A DNA stretch of 64,000 nt from NCBI RefSeq assembly GCF_009660225.1, contig NZ_CP045920.1:2170001-2234000 (forward strand), read 5' to 3'. The notes under the pieces were generated by a model, which had not been told where the DNA came from, ran no database searches, and was given only the letters and a program-made list of their open reading frames with translations. Position numbers and translations under genes: made by a program. Numbering within the stretch: the stretch's first letter is position 1; each line of letters opens with the position of its first letter. The stretch is from Pseudactinotalea sp. HY158. GTDB lineage: Bacteria > Actinomycetota > Actinomycetes > Actinomycetales > Beutenbergiaceae. Positions 35,219 to 43,370 of the stretch are shown here, one piece after another.

Positions 35219-36490
35219 ATGAAGTCTGCCAACACACCCACCCATGAACAAACCCTGTGCCTGCCCGAGGAACCTCCCGGCGACGTGACCGCCGGTCTGG
35301 ACTGGGCCCGTGACGACCACGCGGTCAGCGTGGTAGATCATCGCGGCCGTGAAATCGACCGATGCATGATCGAACACACCGCGGAGGGGCTGCGCGCCCT
35401 GCTCACCTTCCTGGCCCGCAACAACGCCACCGAAGTCGCGATCGAACGCCCCGACGGACCCGTGATCGACACGCTGCTGGACGCCGGCATCACCGTGGTC
35501 GTGATCAGCCCGAACCAAGTCAAGAACATCCGACGCCGATACGGCTCCTCCGGCAACAAGGACGACCGGTTCGACGCGTTCGTCCTCGCCGACACGCTCC
35601 GCACCGACCGGGCACGACTGCGCCCGCTCGTCCCGGACCGAGACGACACGATAGCTCTGCGCCGGGCATGCCGTGCACGCAAGGACCTCATCGCCCACCG
35701 CATCGCGACCGGAAACCAGCTGCGCGCGCACCTGCGCAACGCACTGCCCGCCACAATCGGACTGTTCAAGGACATCGACTCCGACATAGCTCTGTCGTTC
35801 CTGGAACGCTTCGACACCCAAGACAAGCTGGACTGGCTCACCCCCACCAGACTCGGCACCTGGCTGCGCAAACAGGGATACTCCGGACGCACCAGCTCCA
35901 CCGTGCTGCACACGAAGATCCTCGCCGCACCCCGCGGACCCGAAGGTGACTTCGCCACAGCCCTGGCCACGATCACCGCCAGCCACGTCGCCGTCCTGCG
36001 CACCCTCCAGGCCCAGACCCGCACCCTGGAGAAGCACATCGATCAGCAGCTGACCACCCACCCCGACGCGCACATCTTCACCAGCCTGCCCCGATCCGGG
36101 CGCGTCCGCGCCGCCCGACTGCTCGCCGAGATCGGCGACTGCCGCTCCCGATTCCCCACCCCCGAAGCACTCATCTGCCTCGCCGGAGCAGCACCATCGA
36201 CCCGCCAATCCGGGAGGATCCGCGTCGTCGGATTCCGTTGGTCCTGCGACAAACAACTCCGCGACGCCGTCACCGACTTCGCCGCCGACAGCATCAAAGC
36301 CAACCCATGGGCCGCGCACCTCTACCAACAAGCCAGAACCAGAGGCCACGACCACCCCCACGCCGTCCGAATCCTCGCCCGAGCATGGCTCACCATCATC
36401 TGGCACTGCTGGCAAGACCACGTCCCATACAACCCCAGCAAACACCGAGCACTCCAGCCCTACCTCACCCCCGAAAACAAGGCGGCTTGA
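35219..36490 (+). CDS. IS110-family transposase (bridge-RNA-guided recombinase)
   Basis: A 423-aa recombinase. The N-terminal RuvC-like DEDD domain starts TAGLDWARDDHAVSVVD (first Asp) with NATEVAIERPDGPVID (Glu) and NKDDRFDAFVLAD (Asp pair). The C-terminal Tnp domain has LPRSGRVRAARLLAEIGD and LAGAAPSTRQSGRIRVV, in which the Ser of QSG is the nucleophile. The 280-bp 5' leader holds the bridge RNA, placing this element in the IS110 group rather than IS1111. GGAGG precedes the ATG. It is transcribed against the surrounding jet operon. Confidence 0.95.
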   Translation: MKSANTPTHEQTLCLPEEPPGDVTAGLDWARDDHAVSVVDHRGREIDRCMIEHTAEGLRALLTFLARNNATEVAIERPDGPVIDTLLDAGITVVVISPNQVKNIRRRYGSSGNKDDRFDAFVLADTLRTDRARLRPLVPDRDDTIALRRACRARKDLIAHRIATGNQLRAHLRNALPATIGLFKDIDSDIALSFLERFDTQDKLDWLTPTRLGTWLRKQGYSGRTSSTVLHTKILAAPRGPEGDFATALATITASHVAVLRTLQAQTRTLEKHIDQQLTTHPDAHIFTSLPRSGRVRAARLLAEIGDCRSRFPTPEALICLAGAAPSTRQSGRIRVVGFRWSCDKQLRDAVTDFAADSIKANPWAAHLYQQARTRGHDHPHAVRILARAWLTIIWHCWQDHVPYNPSKHRALQPYLTPENKAA

Positions 36491-36501
36491 CATAGGGCTT
36501 C

Positions 36502-38196
36502 TCATGCGTAGACCTCCGCGGGCGCGGGCGAGTGCGACTCGCCCCGACCGGGCGCGGGGCCGGCGACAGGGTCGGCAGGGCCGACGACCGGCTCGGGCGG
36601 AGCCTCGACCTCAGGGCCCGGAAGGGTCGCGGAGGCGATGTCGACGAGGTGGTCCGGGCCGCTCAGCCGCCCGTCCGGGGTGGTGAGCACCATCGTGGCC
36701 GCGCCCGGGATGCGGGTGAGGGTGACCGTCAGTTCGCCGTCGGAGGTGTGCACCTGGGAGGTGTCGGCGGCCGGACCCATCGCGGCGAGCGCATCGCCGA
36801 GGAGGCCGAGGAAGAGGCGGAAGGCCTCCGGGTCGAGTTCCCCGAAGCTCGACAGCGGCCGGGGTCCGCCGGTGAGGATGCGGCTGCGGGCCGCGGCGGT
36901 CTGTTCGCTCTCGTGCCGGGCCCGGTCGGCGAGCAGCCGCTTGCCCTCGGTGCGGTCGGCGACCCGCACGGCCTTGCCGCGGCGCTCGTAGGATCCGCTG
37001 CGGCGCAGCTGCGGGCTGATCTCGAGGGGCGGGGCCTGCTCCCACGGCGTGGCGTTGCCGAGTTCGACGGCCGCCCACGCCTCCTCGGTCGCGGGCGTGA
37101 CGCTCAGGTGGCGCACCGGGGTGAGTGCGAACGCCGAGCGCCAGAGCCGGTGCCGGTCGCCGTCCGTGGGCAGGGCGGCGAACCAGGTCGCGAGGGTGAG
37201 GAAGTCCTCGCTGCGGTCGGTGCGGCCGCCGGCCCTCTCGTGCAGGGCGCGCACGACGGCGAGCAGGGCGGGGATCGCGGCGCGGGCCCGGGCGCGCAGC
37301 AGCTTGGCCTCGCTCTCGCGGGCGGGGGTGCTGACGAACCACTCGGTCAGCCCCGACCACTGCCGCAGCCACGTCCGCCGGACCGCCTCGCGGGCGTCGC
37401 CCGCCTCGCCCGGGGCGGCGTCGGCGGACTCCCGTTCGGCCGCGGTGGCCGCGAGGAAGGCGACGCCGGCCTCCGGGATCTCGGCGAGCAGACCGCTGAT
37501 CGCGGCGCCGCGGGTGAGCAGATCGTGGATGAACCGCTCGAGGTAGGCGATGAGCTCCTCCTTGTACGCGAGGAACGCCTCGACGTCGGCATCGTGCAGA
37601 TCGATCGTTCGCTGCATCGACCCCATGAAGGCCACGGCGTTCTCGGCGAGCTCGGTGAACCGTTCGCGCAGGCTGCGCAGCGCCTGGTGGGTGACGGCGG
37701 TATCGACGCCCTCCCCCGCCGCATGGGCCAGCGCGGTGTCGCGCAGCCGGGTGAGCAGCACGACGATGTCCTCCAGCGCGACGGACTGCAGGGCGCCGCG
37801 GGTTCCGAGGGCGGCGTCGTATTGGGCGAGGGCCCGCTCGGCCGCCTCCCCCTCGCGGGAGAGCTGGTAGAGCATGCGCCGCCGGTAGAAGTCCTCCAGG
37901 GCGGTGACCCGGCTGGAGTCGGGGAAGGCGAGCACGTTCCCCCACGACGGCTGCGCGAGCCGCTCGAGCGCCTCGGCGACGGCCTCCTCCGGAACGCGCG
38001 CTCCGCCGTCCGTACGCAGTGCCTCGACCACCTCCTCGGGCCGCACGTGGACCGTGAAGCGTTCCTTCTGCGCCATGAGGGCGCGCATGACGCGCCGATA
38101 CAGCGGCCCGGTCGGGGTGGCGAGGTAGGCGAACGGACCGTAGCTGCCCTGCCCGTCGGCGGCGGGGGTGGCGTTCTCGGTCGGCTGGTCCGTCAT
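36502..38196 (-). CDS. jetA: Wadjet type II component JetA (TIGR02677)
   Basis: A 564-aa protein of the TIGR02677 family, the kleisin-like subunit of type II Wadjet. It has FAYLATPTGPLYRRVMRALM near the N-terminus, LEDFYRRRMLYQLSREGEAA, a long helical centre and LSVTPATEEAWAAVELGNAT. It is the first gene of the operon. Its stop TGA uses bases of the IS110 core (36502-36504), yet the reading frame is complete because the target sequence supplies the same bases. A second ATG two codons upstream (38202) is possible. JetA links the JetC heads. Confidence 0.88.
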   Translation of the reverse strand: MTDQPTENATPAADGQGSYGPFAYLATPTGPLYRRVMRALMAQKERFTVHVRPEEVVEALRTDGGARVPEEAVAEALERLAQPSWGNVLAFPDSSRVTALEDFYRRRMLYQLSREGEAAERALAQYDAALGTRGALQSVALEDIVVLLTRLRDTALAHAAGEGVDTAVTHQALRSLRERFTELAENAVAFMGSMQRTIDLHDADVEAFLAYKEELIAYLERFIHDLLTRGAAISGLLAEIPEAGVAFLAATAAERESADAAPGEAGDAREAVRRTWLRQWSGLTEWFVSTPARESEAKLLRARARAAIPALLAVVRALHERAGGRTDRSEDFLTLATWFAALPTDGDRHRLWRSAFALTPVRHLSVTPATEEAWAAVELGNATPWEQAPPLEISPQLRRSGSYERRGKAVRVADRTEGKRLLADRARHESEQTAAARSRILTGGPRPLSSFGELDPEAFRLFLGLLGDALAAMGPAADTSQVHTSDGELTVTLTRIPGAATMVLTTPDGRLSGPDHLVDIASATLPGPEVEAPPEPVVGPADPVAGPAPGRGESHSPAPAEVYA

Positions 38197-38211
38197 AGGC
38201 ATCCATGCTGC

Positions 38212-38246
38212 CACGCGCGCCCGACATCGTCCGAACCGGGCGCGTG
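38212..38246. promoter_or_regulatory. Inverted repeat upstream of jetA
   Basis: CACGCGCGCCCG and CGGGCGCGTG can pair, with one 2-nt bulge, around a 13-nt loop. The site lies 16 bp before the jetA start in the ~320-bp gap to the BrnT-like gene. It could be an operator or a 5' leader hairpin; no regulator is known. The remainder of the gap up to 38478 holds nothing I can assign. Confidence 0.35.
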
Positions 38247-38478
38247 GATCACGGCGTGGTTCGTGCGGCCGCGAACGAGCGACTGATCGCGTCGCGGAGC
38301 AGGTTCCTTCCCGGGCATCGTCAATGTCGCGGGAGGGGTCCCCGCCGGCGAAGGCCTCCAGGTCTACGAGCGCGGCCCTCGCTCCCCAGTGCGAGGCGGG
38401 AGGTCTGTCCGGCCCCGGCAACCGGCCGGAGGCCGCGGCACGTACTCACGCGCAGCCGTGAGAAGTAGGCGCCACCTC

Positions 38479-38508
38479 TTGATCCCGTATGACGAGCCGT
38501 CATACACT
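38479..38508 (+). promoter_or_regulatory. Promoter and operator of BrnT/BrnA-like module
   Basis: A -35-like TTGATC (38479-38484) and -10 TACACT (38503-38508) are 18 bp apart. A perfect 8-bp inverted repeat GTATGACG-AGC-CGTCATAC (38487-38505) fills the spacer and touches the -10. The GTG start follows 9 nt after the -10 without a ribosome binding site. Autorepression by the toxin-antitoxin complex is the obvious reading. Confidence 0.6.
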
Positions 38509-38517
38509 GACATCGTC

Positions 38518-38805
38518 GTGCACGATGCCGACTGGACCTACCGAGGTGACTACATGCTCGCCCGTCACGGTGTGACGCCCGCAGAAGCAAACGAGTCCAT
38601 GGCTGATCCAGGTGCAGTGACATTCATCCCAGACCCGGCGAGCGCCAGCGGGCAGAGCATCCGAATTATCGGGCGGGCCCGCTCGACCGGACGAGTCTTG
38701 ACCGTCATCGTGCTCGACCGCAACGGAGTGCGCTTCGGGGTGAACGGCTGGCCCGCGAACGCCACCGACCAACGTCGCTACGCCACAGGAGGCGATCCAC
38801 CATGA
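38518..38805 (+). CDS. BrnT-like toxin
   Basis: A 95-aa protein, VHDADWTYRGDYMLARHGVT followed by PAEANESMADPGAVTFIPD and RIIGRARSTGRVLTVIVLDR. The segment ARHGVTPAEA corresponds to the KHGVsFeeA motif of BrnT ribonuclease toxins. Toxin-first order with an RHH protein overlapping the stop (ATGA) matches BrnT-BrnA. Sequence similarity to classic BrnT is moderate, so it may be a related family. Confidence 0.65.
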   Translation: MHDADWTYRGDYMLARHGVTPAEANESMADPGAVTFIPDPASASGQSIRIIGRARSTGRVLTVIVLDRNGVRFGVNGWPANATDQRRYATGGDPP

Positions 38806-39113
38806 ACGACCACGACGACCTTGCGGACGTCCTGCGTCTCGAGGCCGAGGCCGCCGAGGCGAACCCCGACGCCCCTCTCCGGCCCGGCACACTCATCACA
38901 CGACGCAATCAGCGCTCCCGTGTGTACTCGCTGCGACTGAACGAATCCGAGATCGAGGCACTCGAGGCCGCCGCCGAACGGGCCGGCATTCCTGCCTCCA
39001 CGCTCGCCCGCACCTGGATCGTCGAGCGTTTGGCGGAAGGCGACGACACCACGGATCTGCGCGCTATCGCCGACGCCCTGGCGACGTTCTCGCGCCGACT
39101 CGCAGCGTTCTGA
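38802..39113 (+). CDS. RHH-domain antitoxin (BrnA/CopG-like)
   Basis: A 103-aa protein with a C-terminal ribbon-helix-helix: RVYSLRLNESEIEALEAAAERAGIPASTLARTWIVERL. The acidic N-terminus (DDLADVLRLEAEAAEANPD) may bind the toxin. The ATG overlaps the toxin stop. It should bind the palindrome at 38487-38505 and repress the module. Confidence 0.75.
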   Translation: MNDHDDLADVLRLEAEAAEANPDAPLRPGTLITRRNQRSRVYSLRLNESEIEALEAAAERAGIPASTLARTWIVERLAEGDDTTDLRAIADALATFSRRLAAF

Positions 39114-39261
39114 CCCACCCGCCGACTCGCTGTCGGCACGTGCCGAGTCGACGGCCCGTGCGGACGGAGCCGGGCAGAAGCGTCCATTCTCGGTCATGAC
39201 TTCGTTCCACTCCGACCGAAGGCGATGGATTCTCGAGAACGCCGCGCAGGCCGCACGGCGA

Positions 39262-39873
39262 TCAGGGTGCTTCGATCACCTGCCCGTTCCGCGGGAGCGT
39301 GCCGCCGAAGGTGATCGGCACGGCGCGGGCACGGCCGAGGTCGGGGGTGTCGACCGCCTGGAGGTGCAGGTGCGGCTCGGTGCTGTTGCCCGAGTTGCCG
39401 CAGCGGCCGAGGACGGTGCCCGCTTCGACCCGCTCACCGGCGACCACGGCCACGCTCCCCCGCTGCAGGTGGCACAGCGCGATGACGGCCGCGCCGACGT
39501 CGATGAACACGTGGTTGCCGGCGAGCGCGAGCCAGCCGTCGGCGGCCCGGCGCCGCTGGGTCAGGGCGTAACCGAGTGAGGGGATGCCCCGCCGGGCGTC
39601 GTGGTCGGGCTGGTGGTCGTGCGCGGCGACCACGGTCCCGGCGGCCGGCGCGAGCACGGGACGGCCGAACCCCGGGAACCCGTTCGCCGGCTCCGGGCGG
39701 AGCAGCGATCGGAGCGTGATCGGGGCGGTGCGGCCGGCGCTGTCGACGGCCACGAAGTCGATCGCATGGGCCGAGGCGAACAGCTCCGTGCCGTGACTCG
39801 GCACCCGGTCGGCCGGACTGTTCCGGGCGAGCCAGCGGCCGATGAACGGATAGGCGAGGTCGACGGCGTCCAT
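39262..39873 (-). CDS. M23-type peptidase domain protein
   Basis: A 203-aa protein with a lysostaphin/LytM fold: FASAHAIDFVAVDSAG (HxxxD zinc motif), GRPVLAPAAGTVVAAHDH, GNHVFIDVGAAVIALCHLQRGSVAVVAGERVEAGTVLGRCGNSGNSTEPHLHLQ (HxH ligand). There is no signal peptide, so it may be intracellular or non-classical. Stand-alone actinobacterial proteins of this type are annotated as M23 peptidases without a proven substrate. Confidence 0.82.
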   Translation of the reverse strand: MDAVDLAYPFIGRWLARNSPADRVPSHGTELFASAHAIDFVAVDSAGRTAPITLRSLLRPEPANGFPGFGRPVLAPAAGTVVAAHDHQPDHDARRGIPSLGYALTQRRRAADGWLALAGNHVFIDVGAAVIALCHLQRGSVAVVAGERVEAGTVLGRCGNSGNSTEPHLHLQAVDTPDLGRARAVPITFGGTLPRNGQVIEAP

Positions 39874-40150
39874 GGGCTCTCCCCCGATCTATCGGAGCGG
39901 ACGCGGCTCACGCTAGCGGGCGCGCCGCCCTCACCCGCGCCGCCGCCACTATGACACGAGCACTCCCTGGCACCACATCCGGCCATCGCGAATGGACGGC
40001 GCCTGGCCGGGCGCCGTAGACCTGCTCGGCCCGGTTGTGCGTCCTGTTCTGGCCGCTCATTCGGTCTCCCCTCCTCGGCAGCCGGCCATAGGCGTCGTCG
40101 GTGACGGCGGAACGGCGGGGGCGGAATCAACAACCTCGGCAGCCCCTCAT

Positions 40151-40187
40151 GGCTTGATTGTATCGATATGTTTGATACGATCGAGCC
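40151..40187 (+). promoter_or_regulatory. AbiE operator overlapping a leaderless promoter
   Basis: The arms GGCTTGATTGTATC (40151-40164) and GATACGATCGAGCC (40174-40187) pair at 12 of 14 positions around a 9-nt spacer and end directly before the ATG. Within them lie -35 TTGATT (40154-40159) and -10 TACGAT (40176-40181) with a 16-bp spacer, placing the transcription start on the A of the ATG. No ribosome binding site exists. The rest of the 314-bp gap back to 39874 has no recognisable gene. Confidence 0.75.
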
Positions 40188-41195
40188 ATGCGAACGGATC
40201 TACTGGTCACTGTCGGTGAGCTTGCCGCCGACCAGTGGGGGCTGCTCACAACCAGGCAGGCGGTTGCTCATGGGCTCACCCGCCTTCACCTCTCCCGCCT
40301 CGTGGAGCGGGGACTTCTGGACCGCGTGAGCCACGGGGTGTACGCGCAACCGGTCGCCCTCGCGGATCCGAACGTCGACCTGCGCGCCGAATGGCTCGCG
40401 CTGAAGCCGGAGGCGACAGCGGCCGAGCGTCTGCAGAATGCCGTGACGACCGGCGTGGTTTCACACGCGAGCGCCGCCGGGCTCCACGATCTCGGGTCAC
40501 TGCTCAGCGTCGACCTTCACTACACGCTCCCTCGCCCCTACCGCTCACGCAAGGTCGGGGTGCGCATCCACCGTGCCGATCTGATGGCCGAGGATGTCCT
40601 TGTCGTCGCCGGCCTGCCCGTGACGACGATCGCCCGCACGATCACCGACCTGCTGATGTCCAGACACGACCTCGAGCACGTGGCTCAGATCCTGCGCGAG
40701 GCGATTGCGACCCGCCGAATGACGATCGCGGATCTCCACGCCGCCGCCGGGCGCCGGCCCGACTCGCCCCGCGTCCGTCCCCTGATCCGCACACTGCTCG
40801 GCATCGCCGAGCTCGACGAGGGCCAGGTCCTCGCACGCGCTCTCGGCAACCCCCTGGTCCAACAAGTCGCGAGCGAGTATGCGCGCGAGGTCAGCAGACT
40901 GCAGATTCGGGCGCTCGTCACCACGAAGGCCCACCGTCAAGGTCCCGCAGCCGCACCGGAAGCGCAGCGACCGACGATGGTGCCCCCACTCGAGCACGCG
41001 GGCATGCCCGACCTCCGAGAACTCGAGCGGGACCTTGCTGTTCTGAAACAGGTCCGACCATCCTCACAACCCGCGAGGTGGTCCGAGCAGATCACGAAGG
41101 TAGCCACGGCGATGGCTCGCAAGCACCTAACAGATCTCGTTGTCCACCACGAGCCGGACGGCCGGAATGAGAATGCGATCGGGACGATCGAATGA
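40188..41195 (+). CDS. abiEi: Type IV toxin-antitoxin antitoxin AbiEi
   Basis: A 335-aa protein with an N-terminal winged-helix domain (WGLLTTRQAVAHGLTRLHLSRLVERGLLDRVSHGVYAQP), the standard AbiEi DNA-binding module, followed by VVSHASAAGLHDLGSLLSVD and the PVTTIARTITDLLMSRHDLEHVAQILREAI segment. It represses the operon by binding the inverted repeat just upstream and neutralises AbiEii. The C-terminal ~100 residues are longer than in compact AbiEi proteins. The toxin ATG overlaps its stop. Confidence 0.88.
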   Translation: MRTDLLVTVGELAADQWGLLTTRQAVAHGLTRLHLSRLVERGLLDRVSHGVYAQPVALADPNVDLRAEWLALKPEATAAERLQNAVTTGVVSHASAAGLHDLGSLLSVDLHYTLPRPYRSRKVGVRIHRADLMAEDVLVVAGLPVTTIARTITDLLMSRHDLEHVAQILREAIATRRMTIADLHAAAGRRPDSPRVRPLIRTLLGIAELDEGQVLARALGNPLVQQVASEYAREVSRLQIRALVTTKAHRQGPAAAPEAQRPTMVPPLEHAGMPDLRELERDLAVLKQVRPSSQPARWSEQITKVATAMARKHLTDLVVHHEPDGRNENAIGTIE

Positions 41196-42097
41196 GTCTC
41201 GCTCCACGCACACCCGTCGCCTGGCGCCGGTCGATCGGCGATCGGGCCCGCAACGCCGCACAGGGCACGGGGCGCCGACCCGGCGACCTGCAGCGACAGT
41301 TCGTCTACTCGCGTTTCCTCGCTCGTGTCTTCCAGGATGAGACCTGGGTGCTCAAGGGCGGCGTGGCGGTCCTGGCTCGGGTGATCGACGCGCGCCACAG
41401 CAAGGACATCGATCTTCTGGCTGCGCTCACGGACATCGACGACGCCGTCCTTAGCCTGCGCGCTGCCTGCGGACGGAAGGCCGATGACCCGTTTACGTTC
41501 CAGATCACGGGCCGAACCCCCACCCGCGACAACGACGGTCAGCCGGCAGTGAATGGTGCCGAGCTGCGGATGGAAGCCCTGATCGGCCCGACATCGATCG
41601 AGAGGTTCCGCGTGGACCTCGTTGTGGGCTCGACCATGACGGCCGAGCCAGAGAAGATCACTCCCCCGATGCCGTTCGAGATGGAGGGGATCCGGACGCC
41701 GACCTACCGCGTGTACCCGGCCGTCGATCATGTCGCCGACAAGCTGTGCGCCACAGAGTCCAGGTACGGGATCGATCGGGATAGACGATCGAGCCGGGCA
41801 CGTGACTTGGTGGACCTCGTCGTCTTCGCGCGGACGCAGGAGTTCGACGCCGGAGCACTATGGAACGCGGTCGAGGTTGAACGATCCATGCGCAACCTGC
41901 CTGCGGCACCCACGCTCGATGTCCCATCCTCCTGGGCGCCGCAATACGCGCAGGAAGCGAGGAGTACGCCGGTCTGCAGCGGCATGGACTTCGACGCTGC
42001 GGTCACGCTCACCCGCTCCTTCCTCGACCCAGTCCTCAGTGGCGTTCGGCGGAGCGGTCGCTGGGACCCCACGGCCTGCACGTGGGCGCGATACTGA
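41192..42097 (+). CDS. abiEii: Type IV toxin AbiEii (nucleotidyltransferase)
   Basis: A 301-aa nucleotidyltransferase. Motif 1 is WVLKGGVAVLARVIDARHSKDIDLLAAL (GG...DxD), then DHVADKLCATESRYG (DK motif) and SSRARDLVDLVVFA (downstream Asp). AbiEii/MenT toxins transfer nucleotides to tRNA or another target and block growth, giving phage abortive infection. It is translationally coupled to abiEi. Convergent to a methyltransferase, with 164 bp of featureless sequence between. Confidence 0.9.
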   Translation: MSLAPRTPVAWRRSIGDRARNAAQGTGRRPGDLQRQFVYSRFLARVFQDETWVLKGGVAVLARVIDARHSKDIDLLAALTDIDDAVLSLRAACGRKADDPFTFQITGRTPTRDNDGQPAVNGAELRMEALIGPTSIERFRVDLVVGSTMTAEPEKITPPMPFEMEGIRTPTYRVYPAVDHVADKLCATESRYGIDRDRRSSRARDLVDLVVFARTQEFDAGALWNAVEVERSMRNLPAAPTLDVPSSWAPQYAQEARSTPVCSGMDFDAAVTLTRSFLDPVLSGVRRSGRWDPTACTWARY

Positions 42098-42261
42098 CGC
42101 TCCCGGCTGAGAACACCGACGCGTTGACCGGCGCGCGCGGCCCGGTCACGCTCACAGGGCCAGCGAGCCGAGCCGCGCACCGGGCTGCTCGCGCGCCTCT
42201 TCGGCCGCTGACGGCGCGCCGCGGCCGGTCACCCAGCGTGGCTCGCGTCCGTGCGATCGCC

Positions 42262-43359
42262 TCACAGCCTCCCCTCGAGCACCATGTTGAACGGCGTCTC
42301 GGCCACCCTGCGGAAGGAGCCGAAGCCGGCCTCGGCGGCGACGCGGGCGAGCCGGGCCTCGCCCGCCTGGGTGCCGAGCGCGCGCCCGACCGGCTGGGCG
42401 AGGGAGGCGGGCGTGCACAGCAGCACCGACAGCGCGTAGTAGACCCGCCCGACCGGGGTGAGGTTCGCCTCGACCCGGTCGGCCGCGACCGGCTCGACCA
42501 CCATCCACGTACCGTCCGGGCTGAGCGCGGCGCGCACGCGTTCGGCCGCGCCGACCGGATCGCCCATGTCGTGCAGGCAGTCGAACATCGTCACGAGGTC
42601 GTAGCCCGAGCCGCCGAACGCCGCGGCGTCGGCCACCTCGAACCGGACGCGGTCCGCCACGCCCGCGGCCTCGGCCCGCTCGCGCGCGACTGCCACCGAA
42701 CCGGCGTGGTAGTCGAAGCCGGTGAACGTGCTCGCGCCGAACGCCTGCGCCATGAGGATGGTCGAGGCGCCCAGGCCGCAGCCGACGTCCGCGACGGCGG
42801 CACCGGCGCTGAGCTTGTCGACCACCCCGTCGAGGGCGGGGAGCCAGGCGCTCACGAGGTTGGCGCGGTAGACCGGCAGGAAGAACCGCCCGCATCCCGT
42901 GTGCACGTCGCCCGTGCGCTCGTCCCAGCCGAGGCCGGTGCCGGAGCGGGCCGCCGCGACGATCCGCGGCAGATCGGCCAGGGCCCCGTACGCCGTCTGG
43001 AAGAAGCCCGGCAGGTAGTAGTCGAAGTCCGGATCGGCGAGCACGGCGGCGTGCTCGGCGGGGAGGGTGTACCGGCCCGCGTCCGCGTCGTAGCGCAGGA
43101 AGTCGCCGGCGGCCTGGGCGTTGAGCCACTCCCCCGCGTAGCGCGCGTCGGTGCCGGTGCGCCCGGCCAGCTCGGCGGGCGTGAGGGCCTCGCCGCCGGC
43201 GAGCTCGCGGTAGTAGCCGAGTTCGTCGCCCATGACCACGAGCGCGGCGTTGAGGGAGGCCCCCACCTCGCCCACGACGCGGTGAATGAATCCCATGAGC
43301 GCCTCCGGGTCGATCTCCCGTTCGCCCCTCGGGGCGGTGGTGTGCGTGGTGGTGGACAT
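42262..43359 (-). CDS. SAM-dependent methyltransferase with N-terminal winged helix
   Basis: A 365-aa class I methyltransferase. The N-terminal ~110 residues form a dimerisation/winged-helix region (ALTPAELAGRTGTDARYAGEWLNAQAAGDFLRYD), as in O-methyltransferase-like Rv2258c proteins. The SAM site is AAVADVGCGLGASTILMAQAF, then TFTGFDYHAGSV and LVTMFDCLHDMGDPVGAAE. The ATG at 43359 follows AGGAGATCC. It lies 11 bp downstream of an unknown 234-aa gene in the same orientation. The methylated substrate is unknown. Confidence 0.9.
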   Translation of the reverse strand: MSTTTHTTAPRGEREIDPEALMGFIHRVVGEVGASLNAALVVMGDELGYYRELAGGEALTPAELAGRTGTDARYAGEWLNAQAAGDFLRYDADAGRYTLPAEHAAVLADPDFDYYLPGFFQTAYGALADLPRIVAAARSGTGLGWDERTGDVHTGCGRFFLPVYRANLVSAWLPALDGVVDKLSAGAAVADVGCGLGASTILMAQAFGASTFTGFDYHAGSVAVARERAEAAGVADRVRFEVADAAAFGGSGYDLVTMFDCLHDMGDPVGAAERVRAALSPDGTWMVVEPVAADRVEANLTPVGRVYYALSVLLCTPASLAQPVGRALGTQAGEARLARVAAEAGFGSFRRVAETPFNMVLEGRL

Positions 43360-43370
43360 GATGGATCTCC

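Larger units (their letters stand above)
34933..36502 (+). mobile_element. IS110-family insertion sequence between jetA and jetB
   Basis: The element carries a DEDD transposase/recombinase, no terminal inverted repeats and a ~280-bp non-coding left end. CT core dinucleotides bound it at 34933-34934 and 36501-36502, so the unit from one core to the next is 1568 bp. Left and right junctions share CTCA. Removing one unit restores ...GACCTCG-CT-CATGCG..., which leaves the jetA stop intact and jetA-jetB 31 bp apart. The borders are confirmed by the bridge-RNA guides, which match both element ends and the target. Confidence 0.9.
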
